From positions 1,116,001 to 1,180,000 of the forward strand of contig OZ253666.1 of assembly GCA_965263305.1 (NCBI GenBank): DNA of 64,000 nt. Reading direction: 5' to 3'. Below are positions 24,390 to 33,280 of the stretch, one piece after another. The notes under the pieces were generated by a model. That model saw nothing but the letters and a program-made list of their open reading frames with translations. It was not told the DNA's origin and did not search any database. The DNA comes from MED-G105 sp965263305. Its GTDB lineage: Bacteria; Pseudomonadota; Alphaproteobacteria; Caulobacterales; Parvularculaceae. Both the position numbers and the translations under genes were made by a program. Each line of letters begins with the position of its first letter. The stretch's first letter is position 1.

Positions 24390-25517
24390 TCAGCCATGCG
24401 CGGCCTCGTCCAGCCGCTTGCGAATTTTTGCGAACTCAGCGTTCGTTGATAACCGCCAGAGACGACCGGCGAGACCGACGAGCATCTCCTTGTCGCGCGT
24501 CGCCTTATCAAGCGCCTGCATCCCAGCAAAAAGAAACAGCAACATGATACTCGCCGTTTTCAGCCCCGTCTCGACGAAATGTCCATTCGCTTCAATGATG
24601 ATGGCGACAAAAACGATGAACGGCGCCCAACTCAAAAACGCCAAGGCGAGGCGGCCGCGCTTGATCATCCCCGGCCAGACATAGTGCGGGGCGAAAAATA
24701 AGAAAAGCGCGAGAACGCTGGCGTTTCGTGGGGTGAGGAGCCCTCCTGCCCCCTCGATGTGAAGCCCCTCATAGAGCGAGCGCGACGGACCTTCTAGAAA
24801 TTGATTGGCCGCCGTCTTAATGCCCGTCAGGTCCGGATCAAGCTGCGCGCTCAGCGGTGAGAGCGATATCAAGATCATCAGCCCCAATCCCAAAATGCCC
24901 GGCGCCCAGGACACTATTGTCCGAGACGTTGTCCCCGCCTGCGAAAAGAAAGCGAGAAGGCCGGCGCCAACCCAGACTAGGGATAAAAATCCAATTGAGG
25001 TTGAGGACGGCGAGCGTATCACGACCTCTGTCGCTGTGACGGTAACAAATATCAGCATCCAAATGATGGCGATCAGCGTCTTGAAACCAATTATCACCAC
25101 GCGTGGCAAAGCGGCGCGCCCATTCATATGGGTCAAGAGCAACACGGGGCCAAAGAAACCAAACGGCAACGCCGCCCAAAATAAGAATGGCGGCATCGTG
25201 TCGATTGTGCCGGCCAAAGCAGCGCACACGCGTTGCACCGCATTGCCTGCGTTCACATCCGCCATCGCCCCGGCAATATTACTGTTCAGGTCGGGGGCGA
25301 TCCCGCCTTGATAAAGTGACCCGGCGATGGTTGAAGAAATAACAAAGGGTAAAAGAATACACCCGATAAAGAGGGCGGCCAGCACCACATAATCGCCGGT
25401 TTGAGGATATTTCGCGAGCATATAGCGAGCGGCATCGTCTTTTTGCGCCGCATTAGCGTCCTTTGTTAGCCCGCCTTGATCCACTGTAACGCCCCTTGCA
25501 AGAGCGTGCGGCGCCAC
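24390..25517 (-). CDS. Polytopic membrane protein, unknown function
   Basis: The product has 375 residues, with about nine hydrophobic segments after a soluble N-terminus of ~35 residues and a charged C-terminal helix (RLWRLSTNAEFAKIRKRLDEA). I recognise no family. The start at GTG 25517 is uncertain, and an internal Met at residue 33 (MLAKYPQTGDYV) would also give a plausible membrane protein. It is upstream of marR on the same strand, but marR has its own likely promoter, so joint regulation is unproven. Confidence 0.55.
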   Translation of the reverse strand: MAPHALARGVTVDQGGLTKDANAAQKDDAARYMLAKYPQTGDYVVLAALFIGCILLPFVISSTIAGSLYQGGIAPDLNSNIAGAMADVNAGNAVQRVCAALAGTIDTMPPFLFWAALPFGFFGPVLLLTHMNGRAALPRVVIIGFKTLIAIIWMLIFVTVTATEVVIRSPSSTSIGFLSLVWVGAGLLAFFSQAGTTSRTIVSWAPGILGLGLMILISLSPLSAQLDPDLTGIKTAANQFLEGPSRSLYEGLHIEGAGGLLTPRNASVLALFLFFAPHYVWPGMIKRGRLALAFLSWAPFIVFVAIIIEANGHFVETGLKTASIMLLFLFAGMQALDKATRDKEMLVGLAGRLWRLSTNAEFAKIRKRLDEAAHG

Positions 25518-25748
25518 TTCCCGTCAAATCGCGCACGAACGTCTCTCTCGATCGGTGTTCGAATTTTGTGGGGATCATCCTAAATTTTTATAAATCAAAC
25601 GCCGAAACACTGTGGATGCAGGGTGGACGGACCCTCGTTTATGAGGTTGTGCGGAAAATTTGATTGGAAATGCTTTAGGTAAGTAGCGCAAGGGCTGCGA
25701 ATTAAAATCTGCGAATATGATGAGGGACGCGGCTGAGCAATATTGCCC

Positions 25749-25783
25749 AAAAAAAACACAGGGCGCCAAACACGCCCTGTGTT
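25749..25783 (-). terminator. Intrinsic terminator of the cold-shock gene
   Basis: A perfect 11-bp stem (AACACAGGGCG at 25755-25765, CGCCCTGTGTT at 25773-25783) encloses a 7-nt loop. On the minus strand it is followed by an eight-T run (complement of 25749-25756). It lies 16 nt past the cspA stop, a textbook rho-independent terminator. Confidence 0.92.
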
Positions 25784-25798
25784 CAATAGAATAAAGAT

Positions 25799-26005
25799 TT
25801 AGTCGTTGGTCTGCAGCTGAGTCGCGGAGACTTTGCCCCGCTCTTCGCGCAGCTCGTAGCTGACCGCTTGGCCGTCGTTCAGACCACGCAGGCCCGCCGC
25901 TTCCAGCGCGGTCGCATGGACAAAAACGTCCTTGCCGCCATCATCCGGCGCAATAAATCCGTACCCCTTTTGGGCGTTAAACCATTTCACTTTTCCAGTC
26001 GCCAT
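25799..26005 (-). CDS. cspA: Cold-shock domain protein (CspA family)
   Basis: A 68-residue single cold-shock domain that binds single-stranded RNA or DNA and melts RNA structure. RNP1 (KGYGFIAPD) and RNP2 (DVFVHATAL) are present, and the start MATGKVKWFNAQKGYGFI is canonical. It is followed by a strong intrinsic terminator. The 320-nt upstream region has no gene on this strand and may hold a long structured leader, as is usual for csp genes. Which paralogue it represents, and whether it is cold-inducible, cannot be told. Confidence 0.96.
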   Translation of the reverse strand: MATGKVKWFNAQKGYGFIAPDDGGKDVFVHATALEAAGLRGLNDGQAVSYELREERGKVSATQLQTND

Positions 26006-26327
26006 TGCTCTTTCCTTTAAACCTGACGGTGATGCTCGAACGCTTATTCGAGCGCAGTTATTGCCGCCGATGTTTGGAGGAGAATTAAGAAGCTTGCTTC
26101 AGAGGCCAACTCGTCCGGCCTTCAATCATGGCGCGTGGACCATATGCGCTCTATTGGGAGGCGTTTCAACATCTTTTTGGAACGCTGCAGCGCATCAAAA
26201 ACCGGCGAAAACGCCCAGATCGCTCAACTTTTTGACCAATTATCAAACAGATCAGCGACAAAGCCGTTTTCAGTTTTTTCTCGAAACGCTATGAGAGTCG
26301 CCAAGATCAAAGAGGAGGCTTTTGCTC
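26006..26327. other. Intergenic region: csp leader/promoter and upstream DNA of a small membrane gene
   Basis: This 322-nt stretch lies between divergent genes. The part nearest cspA presumably encodes its leader. Open frames crossing it (for example 25932-26294 plus) overlap cspA and show no recognisable protein, so I leave them out. I see no strong promoter or repeat. Confidence 0.35.
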
Positions 26328-26660
26328 TTGGCCAACATGACACTCAAGAAAACGATCGCTGGGTTACTGATGTTCACGGGCATCTTCCACCTCATTATGG
26401 GCGCAATGATCGCCGGTCAGCCAACGCAGGCGCCGCTTCTTCTCTTCGGAGGCTTGTATTCGACTTTAGGCGTCTGGGCATGGCGCGGCGGACGAACGGC
26501 GCTCCTCGCGGCGTTCGTCGCCAGCGCGCTTGGCTTGATATTGGGCGGAACAACCTATGTTGAAAACAATGGCCCGTTATGGCTGCTCGCGATGTTAGTC
26601 ATCGATGTCGTGATCTTGCTGTGCATCGGTGTTTGGCTTTTTAAGGCGAGGCGCGCTTAA
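26328..26660 (+). CDS. Small multi-pass membrane protein
   Basis: About 110 residues with four hydrophobic helices and a short basic C-terminus (LFKARRA). The family is not recognised. The start is ambiguous. The AGGAGG at 26313-26318 is best placed for TTG 26328, while ATG 26337 (MTLKKTIAGLLMF) is 18 nt away and would be weakly served. The gene precedes pyrB by 49 nt, but a palindrome in that gap may separate their regulation. Confidence 0.6.
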   Translation: MANMTLKKTIAGLLMFTGIFHLIMGAMIAGQPTQAPLLLFGGLYSTLGVWAWRGGRTALLAAFVASALGLILGGTTYVENNGPLWLLAMLVIDVVILLCIGVWLFKARRA

Positions 26661-26677
26661 GACCGAATGACGGCTCC

Positions 26678-26701
26678 CATTTTGCACAAAATGTTCTAGA
26701 A
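26678..26701. promoter_or_regulatory. Palindromic site upstream of pyrB
   Basis: CATTTTG-CA-CAAAATG (26678-26693) is a perfect 7+2+7 inverted repeat immediately followed by the 8-bp palindrome TTCTAGAA (26694-26701), which ends eight nt before the pyrB ATG. The position suggests an operator or promoter-overlapping site for pyrB. The regulator is unknown and chance is not excluded. Confidence 0.3.
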
Positions 26702-26709
26702 GCAGGGCC

Positions 26710-27696
26710 ATGACCTCGATGACTGTTCCTGCTGATCTCCCCCGCCCATCTCCCCCGACAAATGGCGTCGCCGCGCGTCACCTCCTTGGTGTAGACGACA
26801 TTACGGATGGCGAGATCGACTTCATTCTGACGCTGGCGGAATATTACGCGGGTTTTCTGCAAAAGGGCGTCGCGGCGCCGCAACGTCTCGCGGGCAGAAC
26901 CCAGATCAATCTTTTTTTTGAAGACTCAACGCGCACCAATCTCTCTTTTGAGCTTGCCGGCAAAAAACTGGGCGCTGATGTGATCAACGTGCCCGTCGCG
27001 GCCTCATCCGTGAACAAAGATGAGGGATTGATCGACACCACCCAAACCCTCGCCGCCATGGGCGCCCATGCCATGATTGTCCGCCATCGCGAACCCCGCG
27101 TGCACGACGCGTTGGCTGAACGCTTGGACTGCGCGATCATCAACGCGGGGGACGGTGTTCGCGAACACCCGACACAAGCCTTGCTTGACGCAACCACCGC
27201 CCGTTCCGTTTACGGATCGCTGGAGGGACGCGTGATCGCCATTTGCGGCGATGTGAAACATTCCCGCGTCGCGGGGTCCAATGCGCGGCTTTTCACCCGG
27301 CTGGGCGCTGAGGTGCGATTTGTCGGCCCCGCCCATTTAATGCCCGAGGCGAGCGCGTTCCCCATGGCGGCGCGTTTCACGTCCTTGCGTGAAGGGCTTG
27401 CCGGCGCGGATATCGTCATGGGGCTGCGCATGCAGTTTGAACGCATGGCCTCAGAAGCGGAACAAAAAGCGGCGATCGAAGATTACCATGACGTTTTCGG
27501 CCTGACCCATGACAGCCTCGCCTTCGCCAAACCGGGCGCTTTTGTCATGCACCCAGGGCCGATGAACAGAGGCGTTGAAATTGACGGCGCCCTCGCCGAT
27601 GATAAAGACCGATCCCTCATCCTGCGTCAGGTTTTCTACGGCGTTGCAACGCGTATGGCGTGCCTCGACGCTCTGTTGACGGAGAGGGCCGCATGA
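26710..27696 (+). CDS. pyrB: Aspartate carbamoyltransferase catalytic subunit
   Basis: PyrB condenses carbamoyl phosphate with aspartate in the committed step of pyrimidine synthesis. The carbamoyl-phosphate site STRT (residues 73-76 in FFEDSTRTNLSFE), the VREHPTQALLD motif, MGLRMQFERM and the C-terminal HPGPMNRGVEI are all present. The 328-residue length is normal for class B/C catalytic chains. The stop TGA overlaps the plsY ATG as ATGA, so the genes are coupled. In many alphaproteobacteria a pyrC or pyrC-like gene follows pyrB and precedes plsY. Here it is absent. Confidence 0.96.
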   Translation: MTSMTVPADLPRPSPPTNGVAARHLLGVDDITDGEIDFILTLAEYYAGFLQKGVAAPQRLAGRTQINLFFEDSTRTNLSFELAGKKLGADVINVPVAASSVNKDEGLIDTTQTLAAMGAHAMIVRHREPRVHDALAERLDCAIINAGDGVREHPTQALLDATTARSVYGSLEGRVIAICGDVKHSRVAGSNARLFTRLGAEVRFVGPAHLMPEASAFPMAARFTSLREGLAGADIVMGLRMQFERMASEAEQKAAIEDYHDVFGLTHDSLAFAKPGAFVMHPGPMNRGVEIDGALADDKDRSLILRQVFYGVATRMACLDALLTERAA

Positions 27697-28292
27697 GCAT
27701 TCTTCTACCCCTAATTCTTGGCTACCTCCTAGGCTCCGCGCCCTTTGGCCTCATCATCACGAAGTTGGCGGGGCTTGGGGATATTCGCGCCGTCGGCTCC
27801 GGCAATATTGGCGCGACCAATGTCTTACGCACGGGGCGCAAAGATCTGGCGCTCGCAACCCTTCTCCTCGACGGCGGCAAAGGCGCCATTGCGATTGGCA
27901 TCGCCTATGCGTTTGGTTGGCGCCCGGAGATCGCCGGGGCCGCCGCTTTTTTGGGGCACTGTTTTCCAGTTTGGCTCCGCTTCAAAGGCGGCAAAGGCGT
28001 TGCGACGTTCTTTGGCGCCATCTTCGCGCTTTGGTTTCCGGCCGGCATTTTAGCCGGGGCGACCTGGCTTAGCGTCGCCTATCTCTCCCGCTTTTCCTCC
28101 CTCGCCGCCCTCATCACCGCCGCGGGCACGCCGCTCGTATTATTCAGCATGGGCAAACCCAGCTTTGCTATCGCCGGTGTTTTCATGGCGGTTCTCATCT
28201 TCATACGGCACAAAGCCAATATTGAGCGCCTGCTGAAAGGCGACGAACCGAAGATCGGCGCGAAAAAAGAACCAGACGCCAAAGCCGTCTAG
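27693..28292 (+). CDS. plsY: Acyl-phosphate:glycerol-3-phosphate acyltransferase
   Basis: PlsY acylates glycerol-3-phosphate from acyl phosphate, the first membrane-phospholipid step in most bacteria. The 199-residue polytopic protein starts at ATG 27693, inside the pyrB stop (ATGA). Motifs are LGSAPFGLIIT, the Ser/Asn loop GSGNIGATNVLRTGRKD, the LDGGKGAIA loop and CFPVWLRFKGGKGVATFFG. About five membrane segments are seen. The pyrB-plsY-dprA-topA order is conserved apart from the missing pyrC. Confidence 0.95.
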   Translation: MSILLPLILGYLLGSAPFGLIITKLAGLGDIRAVGSGNIGATNVLRTGRKDLALATLLLDGGKGAIAIGIAYAFGWRPEIAGAAAFLGHCFPVWLRFKGGKGVATFFGAIFALWFPAGILAGATWLSVAYLSRFSSLAALITAAGTPLVLFSMGKPSFAIAGVFMAVLIFIRHKANIERLLKGDEPKIGAKKEPDAKAV

Positions 28293-28317
28293 AAATGCAC
28301 AATCAGGGGAGAAACCG

Positions 28318-29454
28318 TTGGCCGCATTAACGGAAAAAGAGCGCTTAGACTGGTTACAACTAATTCGAACGCCGAATATCGGGCCGGTGACCTTTCGCCG
28401 TCTCATTGAGCGTTATGGCACAGCAGCGCGGAGCCTGGAGGCCCTGCCTTCCCTTGCCGCCGCGGGAAAAAGAAAAATCAACCCCCGCCCCTATTCGCGC
28501 GCCGAAGCGGAAGCGGAATTAGAGCGTGCGACAAAAATCGATGCGCGCCTCATCGCCGCCTGCGAACCCGACTACCCACCGCTGTTGCGCCGGATCGATG
28601 ATGCGCCGCCGCTTCTTTACGTCATGGGCGCCGCGTCGCTTTTAGAAAAACCGATCGTTGCGATTGTCGGGGCGCGTAACGCCTCCCTCGCGGGGTTAAA
28701 ACTCGCCCGACAAATCGCCGCCGACCTCGGCGAGGCTGGCTACGCCGTCGCCTCCGGCCTCGCCCGGGGTATTGACGCCGCTGCTCATGAAGGCTCTCTC
28801 CGCCATGGCGCCGTCGGCGTGGTCGCTGGCGGTGTTGACGTCATTTACCCGCGAGAAAACGAAGGCCTCACTATGGAGATGCGCCGTAGAGGGATTATCA
28901 TATCAGAACGTCCCCCAGGCGTGCAGCCCACCAACCGGGATTTCCCGCGCCGCAACCGTCTGATCGCCGGGCTCTCCCGCGGTGTGTTGATTGTTGAGGC
29001 GACGGCGCGCTCGGGCACCATGATCACGGCGCAATGCGCCCTTGATCAGAACCGTGATGTATTCGCCATTCCGGGCCATCCCCTGGATACGCGATCCGAA
29101 GGGGGCAACCGACTGATCAGAGACGGCGCCGCTCTCATTCGACATGCCGGGGATATTCTTGAAACGCTTGAAATGGCCAACCGCCACGCCGAAGAAACCT
29201 CACGAGATTATGATGCAGGCCATCTAATTTCGCCTGACGACAATCAGGAAAACGCCGCCTCCGCCGATCTTATCGATCAAGCCCGGTCGTTATTGAGCGC
29301 CACCCCGGCAAGCCGGGATGACCTCATAAGAGCAATGAACGCGCCCCACGGCCTCGTGATGGACGCGCTCATCAGCCTCATCCTTTCCGGCGAAGCAGCC
29401 GAAACCGATGGGGGTTGTTTTGTTTTATCGATGGAAGACCCAAACTTGCGATAA
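28318..29454 (+). CDS. dprA: DNA-processing protein DprA
   Basis: DprA loads RecA on incoming single-stranded DNA in natural transformation. The 378-residue protein has an N-terminal SAM/HhH-like part, the Rossmann-type DprA core (VAIVGARNASLAG, YAVASGLARGIDAAAHEGSL, NRLIAGLSRGVLIVEA, FAIPGHPLDTRSEGGNRLIRDGA) and a C-terminal winged-helix-like domain at about residues 310-370. It starts with TTG at 28318 after a good GGGGAGA. No other competence gene is in the window. Confidence 0.94.
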   Translation: MAALTEKERLDWLQLIRTPNIGPVTFRRLIERYGTAARSLEALPSLAAAGKRKINPRPYSRAEAEAELERATKIDARLIAACEPDYPPLLRRIDDAPPLLYVMGAASLLEKPIVAIVGARNASLAGLKLARQIAADLGEAGYAVASGLARGIDAAAHEGSLRHGAVGVVAGGVDVIYPRENEGLTMEMRRRGIIISERPPGVQPTNRDFPRRNRLIAGLSRGVLIVEATARSGTMITAQCALDQNRDVFAIPGHPLDTRSEGGNRLIRDGAALIRHAGDILETLEMANRHAEETSRDYDAGHLISPDDNQENAASADLIDQARSLLSATPASRDDLIRAMNAPHGLVMDALISLILSGEAAETDGGCFVLSMEDPNLR

Positions 29455-29476
29455 AATTTTTTACGAGACTATTGGG

Positions 29477-29668
29477 TTATGAGACTTTTTTTTCCGCTTC
29501 GAGACGCGCGGTCGTTATTTTTTTCGCCAGTCTCGGCAATCCACCGTTACTGGCCATACACTCTAACTGAGCCAACAGGTCCGCAATATACTCAATCACT
29601 TGCACCTGCAGATCTATCGGGCCAGCGCTCGTTTGGTCACATGGCCCATTGTCAAATCGTTCTTGCAC
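29477..29668 (-). CDS. Small conserved-looking helical protein
   Basis: A 63-codon frame starts at GTG 29668 and is preceded by a strong AGGGGAG seven nt upstream. The product ends VIEYIADLLAQLECMASNGG...LAKKITTARLEAEKK, an amphipathic helical pattern I associate with small alphaproteobacterial hypotheticals of the form YIADxLAELxxMA...LxxLIxxARLEA. It is convergent with dprA. The ribosome-binding site and the amphipathicity argue for a real gene; its function is unknown. The remaining DNA up to topA (29669-29917) shows nothing clear. Confidence 0.5.
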   Translation of the reverse strand: MQERFDNGPCDQTSAGPIDLQVQVIEYIADLLAQLECMASNGGLPRLAKKITTARLEAEKKVS

Positions 29669-29917
29669 TTCGGACTCCCCTTATAGTTGGTGATTAGTGG
29701 CTACTCTCTGTTAACGCTCCGAATCATTACCGATAGTACATTTTAAGTTGAATTTATCAACCTCTCATTGTTTTTTCTCGTTTCACGAAAGGTTGACAGA
29801 GTGCCCGCTGCCGACGCAGTTTCCCGCGCCAAGCACCAAATCCCGTCATCCTAAACATGAGCAGGGAAAATTAGCGGGCTCACCGCTGTATGTTAACGGG
29901 AGACTTGAAGAGCCGCA

Positions 29918-32581
29918 ATGCAAGTCGTGATTGTCGAGTCGCCGTCCAAAGCGAAAACCATCAACAAATATCTAGGCGCCGATTTTAAGGTTCTAGCGTC
30001 CTACGGCCATATCCGGGACCTGCCCTCTAAGGATGGCTCCGTTGACCCGGCGGCCGATTTCGCCATGACGTGGGAGTTGGACACCGCCTCGAAAAAACGG
30101 GTCAAAGACATTGTCGATGCATTGAAAGGCGCTGACCGCCTTGTGCTCGCCACCGACCCGGATCGCGAAGGCGAAGCCATTTCCTGGCATATCCTAGAAG
30201 TCCTCGCCCAAAAGAAGGCGTTGAAGGATAAACGCATTGACCGGGTGGCCTTTAACGCCATTACAAAGAAGGCCGTACAGGAAGCGATGGCGAACCCGCG
30301 GCAGGTCGATCAAGACCTTGTCGACGCTTATCTCGCCAGGCGGGCCCTTGATTACCTTGTCGGCTTTACCCTCTCGCCTGTGCTGTGGCGCAAATTGCCA
30401 GGCTCGCGTTCGGCCGGGCGCGTTCAGTCCGTGGCCCTCAGATTGATCTGTGAACGCGAGATCGAAATTGAGCAGTTCAAGCCGGAAGAATATTGGACCG
30501 TCGCCGCGACCGTGTCCTCCGAAGGCGGCGCGCCGTTCCAGGCGCGCCTCGTCACCCATGATGGCGAGAAGCTGAAAAAATTCACCCTGAATAATGAAGC
30601 AGCCGCCTTGCGCGCAAAGGATGCGGTAGCGACATCATCGTTCACCATTGATGCGGTTGAGGCGAAGCCGGGCCTGCGTAACCCGTCGCCGCCGTTTACC
30701 ACCTCAACCCTGCAGCAGGAAGCGGCCCGCAAACTTGGCTTCAACGCCTCGCGCACCATGCGCACCGCCCAGCGCCTTTACGAAGGCATTGATATTGGCG
30801 GGGAGACCACCGGGCTCATCACCTATATGCGGACCGACGGCGTTGATATGGCGCCGGAAGCCATCGCCAGCGCCCGCAGCACCATCGAGAGTGAGTTCGG
30901 CGCAAACTACACCCCCGACGCCCCGCGGATTTACAAGACCAAAGCCAAGAACGCCCAGGAAGCCCACGAATGTATCCGGCCAACATCCTTCGGGCGCCAC
31001 CCGTCGAAACTGCGCGGCCTCGATGACGACCAGTTCCGGCTCTATGATTTGATCTGGAAGCGCACCATCGCGAGCCAAATGGAATCAGCGCGCCTGGAAA
31101 ACACGACGATCGATATCCTGTCTACGGATAAAAAGACGGGCCTGCGGGCTACCGGTTCCGTCATTCTCTTTGACGGCTTTTTGAAAGTCTACGAAGAAGG
31201 CAAGGACGACGCCGAAGACGAAAAGGCCGCCGTTCTACCGAAGGTCACCCAAGGTGCGGGCGCTGAGGCGAACAACCCACAGGCCGACCAGCACTTCACC
31301 CAACCGCCGCCGCGTTTCTCCGAGGCTTCCCTCGTCAAGCGTCTGGAAGAATTGGGCATCGGCCGCCCGTCGACCTACGCCTCCATCATCTCGGTCTTGC
31401 AGGATCGCGATTACGTCACCTTAGAGAAGAACCGCTTCATCCCGGATTCCAAAGGCCGCATCGTGACGGCTTTCCTGGAGAATTTCTTCAAGCGCTATGT
31501 GGAGTATGATTTCACCGCCACCCTAGAGGGCGATCTCGACGGGATCTCCGCCGGCGAGGTGGATTGGAAAGCGTTCCTCCACGCGTTCTGGAAAGATTTC
31601 CATGCAGCGGTTGAAGATACCAGCGAGCTACGCATCCGCGATGTGTTAGAAGCGCTGAACGTCTCCCTCGGCCCGCTCATCTTTCCGCCTAAAGAGGATG
31701 GCTCGGACCCGCGCCAATGTCCAAACTGCGCCAATGGCCGACTGTCCCTGAAGACAGGCCGTTTCGGCGCGTTTATCGGTTGCGATCAACACCCGGAATG
31801 CCCCTATACGCGCCAGCTTTCCGCCAGTGAAAACGATCAGGACGGACAGACGGGTGATCGCCTCCTTGGCATTGACCCGGAAACGGGCATGGACGTCTTC
31901 TTAAAGGCAGGGCGCTTCGGGCCGTATTTCCAGCTTGGCGAGGTGGAAAAAGGCTCAAAAGAAAAACCGAAACGCGCAGGGCTCCCCAAAGGGTGGAAAC
32001 CCGAAGACATGGACCTTGAAAAAGGCCTCATGATGCTCGCCCTGCCGCGCCCCGTTGGTCCCCACCCGGAAGATGGCGAAATGATCGAAGCCGGCCTCGG
32101 CCGCTTTGGGCCCTTTGTGAAGCACGGCAAAATTTACGCGAACCTGCCCAATATCGAAGAAGTCTTCGAAGTGGGCATCAACCGCGCCGTTGCCTTGATC
32201 GAAGAGAAAAAGGCAAACCCCCGCGCGGGCCGCGGCCAAGCGGCCAAACCCTTGCGCGAATTGGGCCCCCACCCCGATGACGGCGAACCGGTGAACGTCA
32301 TGGATGGGCGCTATGGCCCTTACGTGAAACACAACAAGACGAACGCCACCATCCCCAAGGATATCGGGCCAGAGAAAATCACCCTGGAAGAAGCCCTTGT
32401 TCTGATCGTCGAGCGGGAAAAGAAAAAGCCGACCAAGAAAAAAGCCGCCAAAAAGAAAGCGACGAAAAAGGCCGCAAAGAAGACGACAAAGAAGGCGGCC
32501 AAAAAAGCGCCTGCGAAGAAAACCGCGAAAAAGGCGACCAAGAAAGCGACGAAGAAGGCCGCGACAAAGGCGGCGGAGTAA
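29918..32581 (+). CDS. topA: DNA topoisomerase I with a lysine-rich C-terminal tail
   Basis: This type IA topoisomerase relaxes negative supercoils. The Toprim domain is N-terminal (VVIVESPSKAKTINKYLG, ATDPDREGEAISWH). The catalytic tyrosine is Tyr303 in GLITYMRTDGVD. The C-terminal part carries one four-cysteine zinc ribbon (CPNCANGRL...CDQHPEC, about residues 606-628) and three Topo_C-like repeats with FGPF/YGPYVKH motifs. From about residue 832 to 887 the protein is almost only Lys/Ala/Thr, giving a histone-like tail. Such tails are known in some bacterial TopA and aid processivity. The 887-residue length is normal. Confidence 0.97.
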   Translation: MQVVIVESPSKAKTINKYLGADFKVLASYGHIRDLPSKDGSVDPAADFAMTWELDTASKKRVKDIVDALKGADRLVLATDPDREGEAISWHILEVLAQKKALKDKRIDRVAFNAITKKAVQEAMANPRQVDQDLVDAYLARRALDYLVGFTLSPVLWRKLPGSRSAGRVQSVALRLICEREIEIEQFKPEEYWTVAATVSSEGGAPFQARLVTHDGEKLKKFTLNNEAAALRAKDAVATSSFTIDAVEAKPGLRNPSPPFTTSTLQQEAARKLGFNASRTMRTAQRLYEGIDIGGETTGLITYMRTDGVDMAPEAIASARSTIESEFGANYTPDAPRIYKTKAKNAQEAHECIRPTSFGRHPSKLRGLDDDQFRLYDLIWKRTIASQMESARLENTTIDILSTDKKTGLRATGSVILFDGFLKVYEEGKDDAEDEKAAVLPKVTQGAGAEANNPQADQHFTQPPPRFSEASLVKRLEELGIGRPSTYASIISVLQDRDYVTLEKNRFIPDSKGRIVTAFLENFFKRYVEYDFTATLEGDLDGISAGEVDWKAFLHAFWKDFHAAVEDTSELRIRDVLEALNVSLGPLIFPPKEDGSDPRQCPNCANGRLSLKTGRFGAFIGCDQHPECPYTRQLSASENDQDGQTGDRLLGIDPETGMDVFLKAGRFGPYFQLGEVEKGSKEKPKRAGLPKGWKPEDMDLEKGLMMLALPRPVGPHPEDGEMIEAGLGRFGPFVKHGKIYANLPNIEEVFEVGINRAVALIEEKKANPRAGRGQAAKPLRELGPHPDDGEPVNVMDGRYGPYVKHNKTNATIPKDIGPEKITLEEALVLIVEREKKKPTKKKAAKKKATKKAAKKTTKKAAKKAPAKKTAKKATKKATKKAATKAAE

Positions 32582-32636
32582 TCTGGGGCGCGGGGCAACG
32601 CCTAGTGGCGCGGCCCCGCCAGACCCCCATCAACCA

Positions 32637-33092
32637 TTAGCGATACCGGAAGCACTGATTGTTCGGTACAGCGCGGTTGGCCGCTCTGCGGTAAAAGCGC
32701 TCGCCAATTCTGGCCGTCCGGCTAAAGCGGATATCCGCGACGCGCACATTGGACAGGCAAATTTCCCGGTTGGTGAACCGACTAACGCTCGCGCGCATCC
32801 GAATGCGCCCATGGGCATTGCGTCGAACCCGGCGTTTCAGGGTCGCGCGAATATCCAACGTCATCGCGCACCCATTAAACGAAACGCTTTCGGCCTCGCG
32901 CAGGATGAGCGTTTTGCGTCGCGAAATTCTCTCTCGCGTTCCCGCCACCTGACTGTTGATCTGCTCAAGGATAAAGTCATTGGCGCCGCGCCCGACATTC
33001 TGAACAAGATCGCAATCCGCCGGTTGCGCCGACGCTGAGCCTAAGATGATGGCCGTGAAAACCGACCCTGCTATAATTGTTTTCTTAATCAT
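32637..33092 (-). CDS. Secreted basic protein, unknown function
   Basis: This 151-residue protein has a clear signal peptide (MIKKTIIAGSVFTAIILGSASAQ, cleavage near residue 23). The mature part is Arg-rich and has five cysteines, including the pairs ADCDL...NGCAM and NREICLS...NNQCFRY, consistent with disulfides in the periplasm. No family is recognised. AGGAGA precedes the ATG. It is convergent with topA, and the gap between them has a GC-rich inverted repeat but no T-run. Confidence 0.6.
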   Translation of the reverse strand: MIKKTIIAGSVFTAIILGSASAQPADCDLVQNVGRGANDFILEQINSQVAGTRERISRRKTLILREAESVSFNGCAMTLDIRATLKRRVRRNAHGRIRMRASVSRFTNREICLSNVRVADIRFSRTARIGERFYRRAANRAVPNNQCFRYR

Positions 33093-33280
33093 GGCTGTTC
33101 TCCTGGTTACTCATGACATGACTAACCTAGGCGCCAATTGAACTTTCGATTGTGATCACCATCACAAGGGGTGCGTTTTTGTTCAAAATAATAACGTTAA
33201 CGGATCATTAAATTATCAACGAAAATACCGCAAATCGCCATCACCGGAACACGAATTTGACACAATCAAAGGCTTACCGA

